A DNA stretch of 64,000 bases, from positions 1-64,000 of IMG/VR virus record IMGVR_UViG_3300007523_000008. One strand, given 5' to 3'. Made by a program: the position numbers and the translations under genes. Source of the stretch: a virus. Position 1 is the first letter of the stretch. Every line of letters begins with the position of its first letter. The notes beneath the pieces are model-generated. The model ran no database searches. It was not told where the DNA came from and worked only from the letters and a program-made list of their open reading frames with translations. Of the stretch, positions 1 to 7,892 are shown piece after piece.

Positions 1-572
1 CCTGGGTACCAGTTGTTCCTTGGGTACCAGTTGTTCCTTGTATTCCCTGTATGCCTTGGATACCTTGGGTACCAGTTGTTCCTTGGGTACCAGTTATACC
101 CTGGGTGCCAGTTGTTCCTTGGGTACCAGTTATACCCTGGGTGCCAGTTGTTCCCTGGGTGCCAGTTGTTCCCTGGGTGCCAGTTGTTCCTTGTATTCCC
201 TGTATGCCTTGGATACCTTGGATGCCCTGGATTCCCTGAGAACCAGTTACACCTTGCCGTCCTTGAATTCCTTGTATACCCTGGCTACCTGTTGTGCCTT
301 GGGCGCCGGTAGTTCCTTGGATTCCTTGAATACCCTGAGTTCCAACAGTACCTTGGGTTCCTGTTGTTCCCTGTGAACCAGTCACACCTTGGATACCTTG
401 AATACCCTGGGTGCCAGTTGTTCCCTGGGTGCCAGTTGTTCCTTGGGTACCGGTAGTTCCTTGACGACCTTGTATACCTTGTATACCTTGTGTTCCAGTA
501 GTGCCTTGAGTTCCTGTTGTTCCCTGTGTGCCAGTTGTTCCTTGTGCGCCAGTATTTCCCAAGTCTCCCGTT
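1..572 (-). repeat. Collagen-like Gly-X-Y repeat block 2 (coding)
   Basis: Nine-base periodic DNA encoding about 190 residues of uninterrupted Gly-X-Y triplets, mostly GTQ, GIQ and GTT. It continues past the window edge. Almost no proline occurs; Thr and Gln fill the X and Y places. Confidence 0.85.
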
Positions 573-3121
573 CGGTAAAACCGTACAACACAAGCTTCGT
601 CGTTTGATGGCTCACTACCACTGAGATACGTCACGTTTAATTTTCTATATCCGGTCGCTGTGGTGATTGAATTTAATTCAAATAGACCGAACGTTACATC
701 GGAGTTGGTGTTGGAATCGATAGCAATAACTCCCTTAACTGTAGATGTGGAGTCGTCCCAGTAATCTATAAACGTAGTCAAATCTACAGAACCTTGATCC
801 AAAACGTCAATGTAGATAATTGTTGTGCTAGCAATAGTAGCATTGTTGAATCTAAATACACCAGTCCCTGGATCTGAGTCTGTGGTTGTTGTGCTAAAAT
901 TATATCTAGAACCGGCGTTGTTACCTTCGATACCTTGTATGCCTTGGATTCCCTGTGTACCTGATGTGCCTTGAGAACCTGTAGTTCCCTGTGTTCCTTG
1001 AATTCCCTGGATTCCCTGTATACCCTGGATTCCTTGAGTCCCCTGGGTTCCGGTTGTTCCCTGCCGACCTTGAATGCCCTGAATGCCCTGGGTTCCTTGA
1101 GTACCAGTTACGCCTTGAGTTCCTGTTGTACCCTGGACACCCACAGTTCCCTGTGTGCCAGTTATACCCTGTATGCCTTGGATTCCTTGGATTCCTTGAA
1201 TACCCTGACTTCCGGTGGTTCCTTGAGAACCTGTTGTTCCCTGTATACCTTGGATTCCTTGAGAACCCGTAGTTCCCTGGGTTCCCTGGGTTCCGGTAGT
1301 TCCCTGTGTTCCCTGTGTTCCTTGAATTCCCTGTATTCCTTGAATGCCCTGGGTGCCAGTTGTCCCCTGTGTACCTGTGATTCCTTGGGTTCCCGTAGTG
1401 CCCTGAGAACCAACAGTTCCCTGCATTCCTTGTATACCCTGGCTACCCGTTGTGCCTTGGGTTCCCGTTATACCTTGGATTCCTTGAATACCCTGGATAC
1501 CTTGGATACCAGTCACACCTTGCCGTCCTTGGATTCCCTGTATGCCCTGTATTCCTTGAATGCCCTGGGTGCCAGTTGTACCCTGAGTTCCGTCGGTTCC
1601 CTGAGAACCAGTTGCACCTTGGATGCCCTGGATTCCCTGAGAACCAGTCACACCTTGCCGTCCTTGGATTCCTTGGATTCCTTGGATTCCTTGTGCACCA
1701 GCTATTCCTTGAGTTCCCTGTGAACCGATGATGCCTTGAGTTCCTTGAGTGCCAACTGTTCCCTGGATTCCTTGAATACCCTGCACACCCTGAACCGTTG
1801 GATTCAGCGCCCAAGAAGCTGTTACTGCGTACGAAGAGGTTACTGCATTTTCTGCCCATGAAGCAGTGCCAAATACACTTCCTGTAAAATGTGTTAATCT
1901 ATCTGAAATAGAAGCGGATGTGTTCGTGTATGAACTCGACAATATACCAAGACTAGAACTAAGGACAGTGGTTGTTGTAGAGAACGATGAACTATTTTCC
2001 CCAATAGTAATCGTCACTGACGAACTTAATTGAGAGGTTGAAGCTGATAGAGACGAACTGAGAGATGTAACCGTGGAAGAGAACGGTGAACTGTTCAACA
2101 CAATTGAGGCACTCAATTCATTGATTGACGAAGACACCGAAGAACTTAAAGTAGTAACGGTAGATGAAAATGATGAGCTATTCGATGTGACCGAATTTTC
2201 AAGTTCGGATATAGAAGATGACAACGACGAGCTTAAATTTGTAATCGTAGAAGAAAATGAGGAACTTGTTTCACCAATAGTAATCGTCACTAACGAACTC
2301 AATTCAGCGGTGGACGCTGAGAGTGAGGAACTGAGGTTCGTGACTGTGGTCGAAACCGATGAACTTAGTATGCTAGTTTCTCCTGACAGAGAGGAGCTCA
2401 ACGACGTCACGGTTGTTGAAAATGATTGAGAATAATCTAAGGCATTAATAGCAAATGAAGCTGTCTTGGCTTCTAAAGCGTATGACGACGTTCCCGTTAT
2501 TAAACCCACAACCTTTAAGGAAGATGTGATTTCAACTGATCCGGTGAATTGATGGATATCTGACAAATCATAACCGAATCTATTACTCCCACTACTGTAC
2601 TCTATGGATGAGGAAATCGTGTTAACCAGTAAAGTATTTACTTTGATGATTGACGCTGTTATTTCACCTACGTTAAAGTTATCGCCGGTATTAAATTGTG
2701 CGGATGAAGATATTAAGGCTGGTTTATTAGCTACGTTAGTATATTCTACATATGAGGCTGTCTTTGCTAGATTCGCTAAACCAGCGACGTGTGTATATGA
2801 GGATGTAACCGCCGTCGTAGCATAAACCGAATTTATTGAGAGAGATGATGTAGCTGAATTTCTCGCGTAACTAGCGGAAACAGTAAATGAAGCGGTCGAA
2901 GCTAAATCAGCGTGGTCTGAGTTATTAGCGTGAGACGCCGATGTAAATGGACCAAACTCCCACATCGTGCTAGATACGTATTGAACTAAATCTGTAGATA
3001 GAATCTTTGTGTTCTTGATTCCATCTGCGGCATCTGAGCCCGATTCCATCCCAACAAGATAACTTCCTGTGGATAAGGTGGCGACGGTTTCGAACTGTGA
3101 CATTTTTACTGGAGTAGACAT
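1..3121 (-). CDS. Collagen-like tail fibre / adhesin, C-terminus cut by window edge
   Basis: Open frame of 1040 codons from an ATG at 3121 that leaves the window at its left edge, so the C-terminus is missing. The N-terminal ~100 residues look like a virion-attachment region with many Ala/Ser. Residues ~210-440 are Ser/Thr-rich units of the kind SSSFSSTVTxLSSSL, similar to the giant fibre at 28358-34618. From about nt 1795 downward the chain becomes Gly-X-Y repeats (GIQGTQGTTG type). They are interrupted by a compact ~115-residue segment (nt ~575-925) and resume to the edge. Gly-X-Y repeats form collagen triple helices and are known in phage fibres, so a trimeric host-contact fibre is likely. 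An alternative start is the ATG six codons downstream. The motif ATATTTATA lies just before the start. Fibre identity is inferred from repeat architecture only. Confidence 0.85.
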   Translation of the reverse strand, partial: MSTPVKMSQFETVATLSTGSYLVGMESGSDAADGIKNTKILSTDLVQYVSSTMWEFGPFTSASHANNSDHADLASTASFTVSASYARNSATSSLSINSVYATTAVTSSYTHVAGLANLAKTASYVEYTNVANKPALISSSAQFNTGDNFNVGEITASIIKVNTLLVNTISSSIEYSSGSNRFGYDLSDIHQFTGSVEITSSLKVVGLITGTSSYALEAKTASFAINALDYSQSFSTTVTSLSSSLSGETSILSSSVSTTVTNLSSSLSASTAELSSLVTITIGETSSSFSSTITNLSSSLSSSISELENSVTSNSSSFSSTVTTLSSSVSSSINELSASIVLNSSPFSSTVTSLSSSLSASTSQLSSSVTITIGENSSSFSTTTTVLSSSLGILSSSYTNTSASISDRLTHFTGSVFGTASWAENAVTSSYAVTASWALNPTVQGVQGIQGIQGTVGTQGTQGIIGSQGTQGIAGAQGIQGIQGIQGRQGVTGSQGIQGIQGATGSQGTDGTQGTTGTQGIQGIQGIQGIQGRQGVTGIQGIQGIQGIQGITGTQGTTGSQGIQGMQGTVGSQGTTGTQGITGTQGTTGTQGIQGIQGIQGTQGTQGTTGTQGTQGTTGSQGIQGIQGTTGSQGTTGSQGIQGIQGIQGIQGITGTQGTVGVQGTTGTQGVTGTQGTQGIQGIQGRQGTTGTQGTQGIQGIQGIQGIQGTQGTTGSQGTSGTQGIQGIQGIEGNNAGSRYNFSTTTTDSDPGTGVFRFNNATIASTTIIYIDVLDQGSVDLTTFIDYWDDSTSTVKGVIAIDSNTNSDVTFGLFELNSITTATGYRKLNVTYLSGSEPSNDEACVVRFYRTGDLGNTGAQGTTGTQGTTGTQGTTGTQGIQGIQGRQGTTGTQGTTGTQGTTGTQGIQGIQGVTGSQGTTGTQGTVGTQGIQGIQGTTGAQGTTGSQGIQGIQGRQGVTGSQGIQGIQGIQGIQGIQGTTGTQGTTGTQGTTGTQGITGTQGTTGTQGITGTQGTTGTQGIQGIQGIQGTTGTQGTTGTQ
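930..1795 (-). repeat. Collagen-like Gly-X-Y repeat block 1 (coding)
   Basis: About 285 residues of Gly-X-Y triplets in the fibre gene, the first of two blocks. It is dominated by GIQ, GTQ and GTT with a few GRQ, GSQ and GVT variants. The DNA is a degenerate 9-bp repeat and is prone to slippage and misassembly. Confidence 0.85.
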
Positions 3122-3125
3122 ATGT

Positions 3126-3136
3126 TATAAATATAG
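3126..3136 (-). promoter_or_regulatory. ATATTTATA motif before the collagen-like fibre gene
   Basis: The coding strand reads TATATTTATAACATATG: the motif ends a few bases before the fibre start. It is one of a dozen such sites placed just upstream of start codons in this window. Its function (promoter or mRNA element) is inferred, not shown. Confidence 0.4.
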
Positions 3137-3137
3137 A

Positions 3138-3364
3138 TTAAGCAAGGGAACCTGATGTGAATAATGCGAATAATGCGAATGCAATTCTATCGATGGCCTC
3201 TGAAACTGTTGTTGGTGGAGGGGAGTCCCAGTGAGAAGATGAAACTGGATTATATGAAATAGAGGCGGTGACTGATGTGCCCACGACGATGTACCAAAAA
3301 TCGATTCGGCGGAAAATACACCATCGACGGTCAATCCTGTAAATATACGAAGCGGTGCTTTCAT
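3138..3364 (-). pseudogene. Small virion-module protein with an apparent frame break at its start
   Basis: The ATG at 3364 overlaps the stop of the upstream gp15-like gene (TAATGA), as expected for a coupled gene, but its own frame gives an unconvincing His/Gln-rich chain. One frame over, the DNA is open from before 3358 to a stop at 3138. It encodes a plausible protein with the segments YIYRIDRRWCIFR, FWYIVVGTSVTASISYNP and PPTTVSEAIDRIAFALFALF, and that frame has no ATG of its own. Adding one A to the AAA run just after the ATG (3359-3361) joins the start to this frame and gives exactly 76 codons. Either the read has a homopolymer error, the gene is broken, or an unusual start or frameshift is used. 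The function is unknown; small proteins of this kind sit next to fibre genes. Confidence 0.5.
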
Positions 3365-4635
3365 TAAATTGTTGTTCTCATGGTTCGAACAGACCAAACT
3401 CCACCGGTCGGAATAATTTTTAACAATATATTACCATTCTCTGAGACAACATTTAAAGTCGCTGTAACAACGCCTATGGTGGTCGTTCCATACTCAGAGA
3501 AATTGAGGGTCGATCCATTTTGATTCCAATTAGCCAAAATTTGGCTAGTGTAAAAATTCGTACCATCGTTCAGTGTAACTAACCAACTTACCGAATTTCC
3601 TGTACTTAGCGGAAGTGTATCGACTGTAGATTCTACTGAAACCGTGACTGCTTGAGAAACGTTGATTCCTCCGGTGGCTCCATTTGTTATAGATAGATAA
3701 GGAACTTTAGCTGGATTACCAGCAGCGTAATTTGCGGATGGGGCCATAATTGGATCGGCGGTTATTGGCGATGCTGGGAGAACACTACTTGCACCCAGTA
3801 TAGCCGCTTCTTTATCAGTAGTAACGTTGCCGGTCAGCTCAGTGTTAAATATAACTTTGCGTGGTGAAAATGCTTTTTCCGTGGTTTGTCGATGGTTCTC
3901 AAAGGTCTCGGGTAGAAGGTATGCATAAACCATCATGGAGAATGTAGCTTTTACAATTCTATCTGAATCAGCCGCGACCTCAGTCTCAAAATTGTAATCT
4001 GAGATTTGGGTACGGAACCTAAACCGGGTAAAATCTCCCCAGTAATCTTCTGTTGCAAAATTGATTGCTTCGACAACTCCATTTAACTGCTCGATATAGT
4101 CGGTCCACACTACGAAATCATAATTAACAATAACATGGTCGGGAGCTGTGACCGAGTAAATTTCTTTGACCGGAGAAAACCCTGTCATAACTGAAAATTT
4201 GTCATATTTGTTTTTTTCAGAATATCCCTTACTTGTCGGATATGATAAGTAACGATTGAAGGTGATTAGATTGTCGTTACGTTGCATCGTTGTGCGTCTG
4301 AATGCAATCGCGGGTGTTTGAACTTTTCCATGCTTGTCTCGCATATATCCGTCCTTACGAATCGCTTTCCAACGTTCGGGAGAAGCATAATTGACGGGTA
4401 CTTTTATATTTTGTCCATTATCGATGACTTGTGGGTTGATAACGTCGTCGAGATACCTCAAAATTGTGGTATCCACATCCATCAATGTCACCGAAAAGTT
4501 CTTCACATTATCAGTGTCGCGCCGAACATTGAGTGCTCTATTTTCTGATTTTAGCACGTCGGAGTTTTCCGTAGTTTTGTTCAAACGGTTCGGTGTCGGA
4601 TTATTGACTGGTTTAACTGGTCCTCTCCATGCCAT
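3364..4635 (-). CDS. gp15-like tail sheath stabiliser / tail terminator
   Basis: A 423-residue protein. Residues ~45-210 follow the pattern of T4 gp15: a hydrophobic stretch with TTILRYLDDV, then IKVPVNYASPERW (T4 gp15 has FIRVPITYASKEHF), a middle region with arginines and NRYLSYP, and then FSPVKEIYSVTA...VNYDFVVWTDYIEQLNGVVE (T4 has NPSPIKMIYELSIFTRYEDD). In T4 gp15 caps the tail tube and sheath and joins the head. The C-terminal ~140 residues (after ~285) are extra relative to T4 gp15 and look like a beta-rich, Ig-type appendage. It lies directly downstream of the gp14-like and gp13-like genes, matching the T4 order 13-14-15. The assignment rests on remembered motif similarity and gene order. 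Confidence 0.6.
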   Translation of the reverse strand: MAWRGPVKPVNNPTPNRLNKTTENSDVLKSENRALNVRRDTDNVKNFSVTLMDVDTTILRYLDDVINPQVIDNGQNIKVPVNYASPERWKAIRKDGYMRDKHGKVQTPAIAFRRTTMQRNDNLITFNRYLSYPTSKGYSEKNKYDKFSVMTGFSPVKEIYSVTAPDHVIVNYDFVVWTDYIEQLNGVVEAINFATEDYWGDFTRFRFRTQISDYNFETEVAADSDRIVKATFSMMVYAYLLPETFENHRQTTEKAFSPRKVIFNTELTGNVTTDKEAAILGASSVLPASPITADPIMAPSANYAAGNPAKVPYLSITNGATGGINVSQAVTVSVESTVDTLPLSTGNSVSWLVTLNDGTNFYTSQILANWNQNGSTLNFSEYGTTTIGVVTATLNVVSENGNILLKIIPTGGVWSVRTMRTTI

Positions 4636-4637
4636 AA

Positions 4638-4973
4638 TTAAAATTGATCATCTGTGCCGGTGTGTATCTTGGAGTCGGAATCCCCAGCACCACCTTCATA
4701 GTTTAAAAATTCTTCAACGAGCCCACCGTCGATGTCAAAATATTCCAACGATTCTCTAGCACACTTCACCAAGTAGCTATCGATACTACCACCGTGCTTT
4801 TTGACTTCTGCAAAGTACGTTCCAAGTACGCCAAAAATTTCGGCATTGTCTTCACGTTGCTCTGGGGTCAAGTCTTCAATCATGGCACCTATCTCATCCA
4901 TCGGATTGACAGAGTTTGAGACATCGTCGTATTGTGTTTCTTTCAATAGGTCTTTCAGTTTGATGTGTTTCAT
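4638..4973 (-). CDS. Small acidic protein with LLKE-type N-terminal motif
   Basis: A 111-residue protein between the gp14-like and gp15-like genes with 2-3 nt gaps on each side, so it is part of the neck operon. I do not recognise its family. The N-terminus MKHIKLKDLLKET matches a recurrent start in this window: a short basic amphipathic helix ending in (L/I)xE. In T4, a short N-terminal peptide ending in (I/L)xE is the capsid-targeting tag of internal head proteins and is cut by gp21. The remainder is acidic and helical (EEFLNYEGGAGDSD), with no membrane segment. It may be a head-internal or neck-associated protein; this is inference. Confidence 0.7.
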   Translation of the reverse strand: MKHIKLKDLLKETQYDDVSNSVNPMDEIGAMIEDLTPEQREDNAEIFGVLGTYFAEVKKHGGSIDSYLVKCARESLEYFDIDGGLVEEFLNYEGGAGDSDSKIHTGTDDQF

Positions 4974-4976
4974 AAA

Positions 4977-5453
4977 TTAACTAGGGTTTCTTTGAACAAT
5001 ATTCAACGTGCTTAACTTTGTGTAGTGAGCGTTGATTATTATTGAGTGAGATTTTTCTGCGATACCACCCAATAGTTGTTCTTGAACAACGTTATCTACT
5101 TCGTAATACCGATCATTCCAAAATATAATGTCCCCGATTTCAGGATAAAAGTTAAGAAGTATACACATTTTTTCACGCAATTTGAAGATGTGGGTTTGTT
5201 GACGATTTGGACCGAAATCATCATACTCAGCTGACATTTCGGGACGTTCTGTGAGAGACGATATTCTAATTCCGGGTTCGTACCATTTTCCGGTGGTCGC
5301 CGATGTTTCTCCGTAAATATTTGTTACAGTCTCGCTGGGCGAAATTTTGAAAATATCTATGAGGTTCTCAATAAGATCACCCATCAACTCACCGTTGACC
5401 GAGCCAACAAATCTCAAATCTCTCTCAGAAAAGAAGCGGCCTTTTAATCCCAT
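4977..5453 (-). CDS. gp14-like neck protein
   Basis: A 158-residue protein immediately downstream of the gp13-like and VSR-like genes; its start overlaps the end of the VSR-like gene by 10 nt. The middle carries a metal-site-like beta protein pattern seen in T4 gp14 and marine T4-like gp14 proteins: a NIYGETSATTG segment, then FGPNRQQTHIFKLREKMCILLNFYPEIGDIIFWNDRYYEVD. T4 gp14 has the parallel LNVYPQPGDVLRYNTTYYEID. gp14 joins gp13 in the neck that closes the filled head before tail attachment. The protein is shorter than T4 gp14 (about 256 residues), so only the core domain is kept. Order and motif agree; I could not align it. Confidence 0.6.
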   Translation of the reverse strand: MGLKGRFFSERDLRFVGSVNGELMGDLIENLIDIFKISPSETVTNIYGETSATTGKWYEPGIRISSLTERPEMSAEYDDFGPNRQQTHIFKLREKMCILLNFYPEIGDIIFWNDRYYEVDNVVQEQLLGGIAEKSHSIIINAHYTKLSTLNIVQRNPS

Positions 5454-5875
5454 TTTTTCCTCCCGTTGACTAGTTCACGTAATTGAAAAGAGTTAATTGG
5501 CTCGTCTTCGCGTATGCGGTAAAGTTTCAAACCTCTTTCTTTTGCATATTGGTCTTTCAGTCTGTCTACTTTAAAGTTTTTCTTTTGATGTTCGTATGTG
5601 GCATCTTTCTCTGTTTTTGGATGCCAAAACGAACCATCAAATTCCAGTAGAACTTTCTTTTCGGGAAGATATGCGTCGTAAAATCGCCCGTCCATAGGAT
5701 ATTGGGGAACAAACTTCACACCGATTTCAGTCAACATGTCGTAGTATCGAATTTCCAATGAAGTAAACTTGGCCTTAGACGGTTTAATAAGTCTCCTAAT
5801 GCCAATATGACTCATTAACTCTCTTTGTTGAGTCGTCATGACGTTTGAGAATATGGATGATAGGATTATACTCAT
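5444..5875 (-). CDS. VSR/PD-(D/E)xK-like endonuclease between neck genes
   Basis: A 143-residue protein. The core YLPEKKVLLEFDGSFWHP follows the very-short-patch-repair (VSR) and DUF559-type nuclease pattern: an acidic residue in a strand (LLEFDG) followed by a conserved WH. Upstream, YYDMLTEIGVKFVPQYPMDGRFYDAY matches the usual preceding helix and strand. The C-terminal GLKLYRIREDE is the matching last strand. Related cores occur in this window in the homing endonucleases at 8309, 13095 and 44987, but this one has no zinc finger or NUMOD part. It sits between gp13 and gp14 with a 6-nt gap and a 10-nt overlap. It may be a stripped-down homing endonuclease or a domesticated nuclease; I cannot decide which. 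Confidence 0.65.
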   Translation of the reverse strand: MSIILSSIFSNVMTTQQRELMSHIGIRRLIKPSKAKFTSLEIRYYDMLTEIGVKFVPQYPMDGRFYDAYLPEKKVLLEFDGSFWHPKTEKDATYEHQKKNFKVDRLKDQYAKERGLKLYRIREDEPINSFQLRELVNGRKKWD

Positions 5876-5881
5876 TAAAAT

Positions 5882-7114
5882 TTAGCGTCTAAGAACGAAG
5901 CACATCACAAAAATCCCAACATAAATCAAAAGGGGAATTTTATTCAACGACTCATTTAATTGTTGAGATTCGAGAGCTTTATTTTCCATCTGTGTTTTTC
6001 GTGAAGTTGCCTCCAAATTTTCTCGTAATTGAGTGATGAGGTCGGTTTTCTCTGCAGCAGCTTCTTGACGAAGTTCTCCACCATCCATAGTCACCTCAGC
6101 TCCTGGAATTGGAATAGTTTGATATTTTTGGCGAATGGAGCCGAGAACTTCTTTACAAAGAGCCAAGAAGTATTTCCGGATCCACTGTTTACCAACTTCA
6201 TTGATGTTGGAATATAAAATTACTTCATATGGTACATTGCTGTAGTCACCAATTTCCGAAAAACTTCCGGTGTCCGTACCTGTCCCATTTGTGAATATTT
6301 GCTCATCGCGGTCCCTAGACACAATGTAGTCAACATACACGGTTTTATCATATGTCGGTATTGGAAAAATCTTTAATTTATTATTGACGATTTCAAAACT
6401 GTATGCTGATTTACGAACCAAGTCGTTAAACTCAATTGCTTGCATGCGCAGCAAATCTTCGAAGATTGGTGTCATCAAGAATTGCGTAGCTGGAGAGTAA
6501 CCAGCGAATCCCATTTCATTCAACACGTTCGAGTAGCTCATACCCGTCATAGAGAATGGATCGTAGATACGTGCTGAAGCCGGTGGGGCGTTGTGGAAAA
6601 CCCGTTTAATTTCAATTCTGGAACCACTTTCAACAGTATCACCAATCAGCGCTTGTAAATCGTAGGATTGAGTTGCGTATGATGCAGTGAACGAACCACG
6701 CTTCCAATCTACGTCGCCACCAGTTCCGACTTCAGTACCGTATGCCTTGCTCAGTTGGATGAGATATGGCAATCCATTTCCTTGAATATTCCGCTGATTC
6801 ACAATCGTGGTTGTTGGCCGACCTTGTAGAAGTGTGATGTTATTTCTAATATTGAATTGATTGACTTGTGCGCCGTATTCGAGCACCGACTCTTCAAAAC
6901 ATGCGTAAAAATTATAGTCAACCATTTCAACGTCAACAATTGGATATCCGAGACGCTTAGCAGCCCAGTCAGCTGCACGTGGAGCTGACGCGGTGAAGGC
7001 TGCATCCAATTCAAAAAAACCAAATGGTGTGCTTCCAAGTGTAATAGCGGAACCAGATCCTGGCCAACGGACTCTGTCCTGGTCAACAGTGTAGTTTATT
7101 TCGGGACTTGACAT
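5882..7114 (-). CDS. gp13-like neck / head-completion protein
   Basis: A 410-residue protein, first of the neck genes downstream of the capsid gene. Residues ~45-80, AAKRLGYPIVDVEMVDYNFYACFEESVLEYG, follow the signature start of T4 gp13 (RLGAP-v-VELT-eqi-dcIe-AL-ly). gp13 with gp14 forms the connector at the portal vertex. The middle is beta-rich with Phe and Tyr. Residues ~325-385 form a charged helix (RQEAAAEKTDLITQLREN). The last 20 residues (IPLLIYVGIFVMCFVLRR) look like a membrane segment, which is odd for a neck protein and is not in T4 gp13. An ATATTTATG motif lies just before the ATG. The family call is from the N-terminal pattern and position. Confidence 0.6.
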   Translation of the reverse strand: MSSPEINYTVDQDRVRWPGSGSAITLGSTPFGFFELDAAFTASAPRAADWAAKRLGYPIVDVEMVDYNFYACFEESVLEYGAQVNQFNIRNNITLLQGRPTTTIVNQRNIQGNGLPYLIQLSKAYGTEVGTGGDVDWKRGSFTASYATQSYDLQALIGDTVESGSRIEIKRVFHNAPPASARIYDPFSMTGMSYSNVLNEMGFAGYSPATQFLMTPIFEDLLRMQAIEFNDLVRKSAYSFEIVNNKLKIFPIPTYDKTVYVDYIVSRDRDEQIFTNGTGTDTGSFSEIGDYSNVPYEVILYSNINEVGKQWIRKYFLALCKEVLGSIRQKYQTIPIPGAEVTMDGGELRQEAAAEKTDLITQLRENLEATSRKTQMENKALESQQLNESLNKIPLLIYVGIFVMCFVLRR

Positions 7115-7117
7115 ATA

Positions 7118-7128
7118 CCATAAATATT
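7118..7128 (-). promoter_or_regulatory. ATATTTATG motif before gp13-like gene
   Basis: The coding strand reads AATATTTATGGTATATG, ending five bases before the start codon. It belongs to the recurrent start-adjacent motif of this window. Confidence 0.4.
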
Positions 7129-7199
7129 AAGAAAACACCAAATTACGGTGTGAACAATAGATTTATTATACGACACGTCTAACATAGTTGTTTCATTTC

Positions 7200-7208
7200 A
7201 TATTTATA
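7200..7208 (+). promoter_or_regulatory. ATATTTATA motif before lysozyme
   Basis: The plus strand reads CATATTTATACCCGTG. The motif sits three bases before the GTG chosen as the lysozyme start, in the same orientation relative to the gene as at the minus-strand genes. This is the main sign that the motif is tied to gene direction. Confidence 0.45.
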
Positions 7209-7211
7209 CCC

Positions 7212-7892
7212 GTGAAACTACGAGATTTGTTGCCAGAAAGTATCCGTGATTTGAATAAGGAAGCTATCGACTTGCCTCCCCAAATCCATTTTAGTATTCC
7301 ACAATCGGCTCACCACTCTACCGCAACAAAGCCGTCAACCCCCAGTTTTTATCAAAATAAAGACATAAATTTTAAAACATCAAAAAATATGAAAGACTTC
7401 AAAGTTACCGACGATTTTGTTGATTATGTAAAAACAATGGAAAATGCACAACGTGTCGGTTATAATAAAAAATCTGGATTATGGATGCCGCACCGTTCTC
7501 CCGAAGGTGGAATGGATACGGTTGGATATGGACACAAATTAGACCATTCTGATGCTCGGCGATTGTCGGGTGGTATAACTGACAGTCAAGCGGAGAAACT
7601 GTTGCAGAATGACCTAGAAGACGCGGCACGCACCGTTAAATCACACATCTCAAGTCATTTCGGTGATGTTAAACTCTCCGATGAACAAATGGAGATGTTG
7701 GTTGAATTTACCTTCAATTTGGGTGGGTTAAAAAAATTCCCCAAGTTTACCAAGGCTGTTGTGAATAAGGATTGGGACACCGCCAAGAAGGAATATAAAA
7801 GAAGTTACGTCGATTCGGCAGGATCACGACATGAATTAAGTCGTCGTAATATCGCGTTCTACAACCGTTATCTCTCAGATAAGGTAGATTGA
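7212..7892 (+). CDS. T4-type lysozyme (GH24) with head-targeting-like N-terminus
   Basis: A peptidoglycan hydrolase on the plus strand, opposite its neighbours. With the GTG start at 7212 it has 226 residues; a TTG at 7188 would add eight weak residues. The GH24 domain covers about residues 65-226: the catalytic Glu in YVKTMENAQ, then GGMDTVGYGHKL (the T4 D-T...GIGH segment), ITDSQAEKLLQNDL, and MEMLVEFTFNLGG followed by a Trp/Lys helix and SRRNIAFYNRYL. The N-terminal ~65 residues are not part of the enzyme. They start VKLRDLLPES, the same LxE/S pattern seen at several head-module proteins, followed by a Pro/Ser/Thr linker. It may serve host lysis, or be carried in the virion if the N-terminal tag works. 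Its 3' end overlaps the convergent two-TM gene by 25 nt. Confidence 0.85.
   Translation: MKLRDLLPESIRDLNKEAIDLPPQIHFSIPQSAHHSTATKPSTPSFYQNKDINFKTSKNMKDFKVTDDFVDYVKTMENAQRVGYNKKSGLWMPHRSPEGGMDTVGYGHKLDHSDARRLSGGITDSQAEKLLQNDLEDAARTVKSHISSHFGDVKLSDEQMEMLVEFTFNLGGLKKFPKFTKAVVNKDWDTAKKEYKRSYVDSAGSRHELSRRNIAFYNRYLSDKVD

Noticed and set aside
13-376. Plus-strand ORFs over the collagen repeats
   Set aside because: Shadow frames of 9-bp periodic DNA; the minus strand holds the coherent Gly-X-Y protein.
7188-7211. TTG start adding eight residues to the lysozyme
   Set aside because: GTG at 7212 directly follows the recurrent motif and begins the VKLRDLLPE pattern shared with other proteins.
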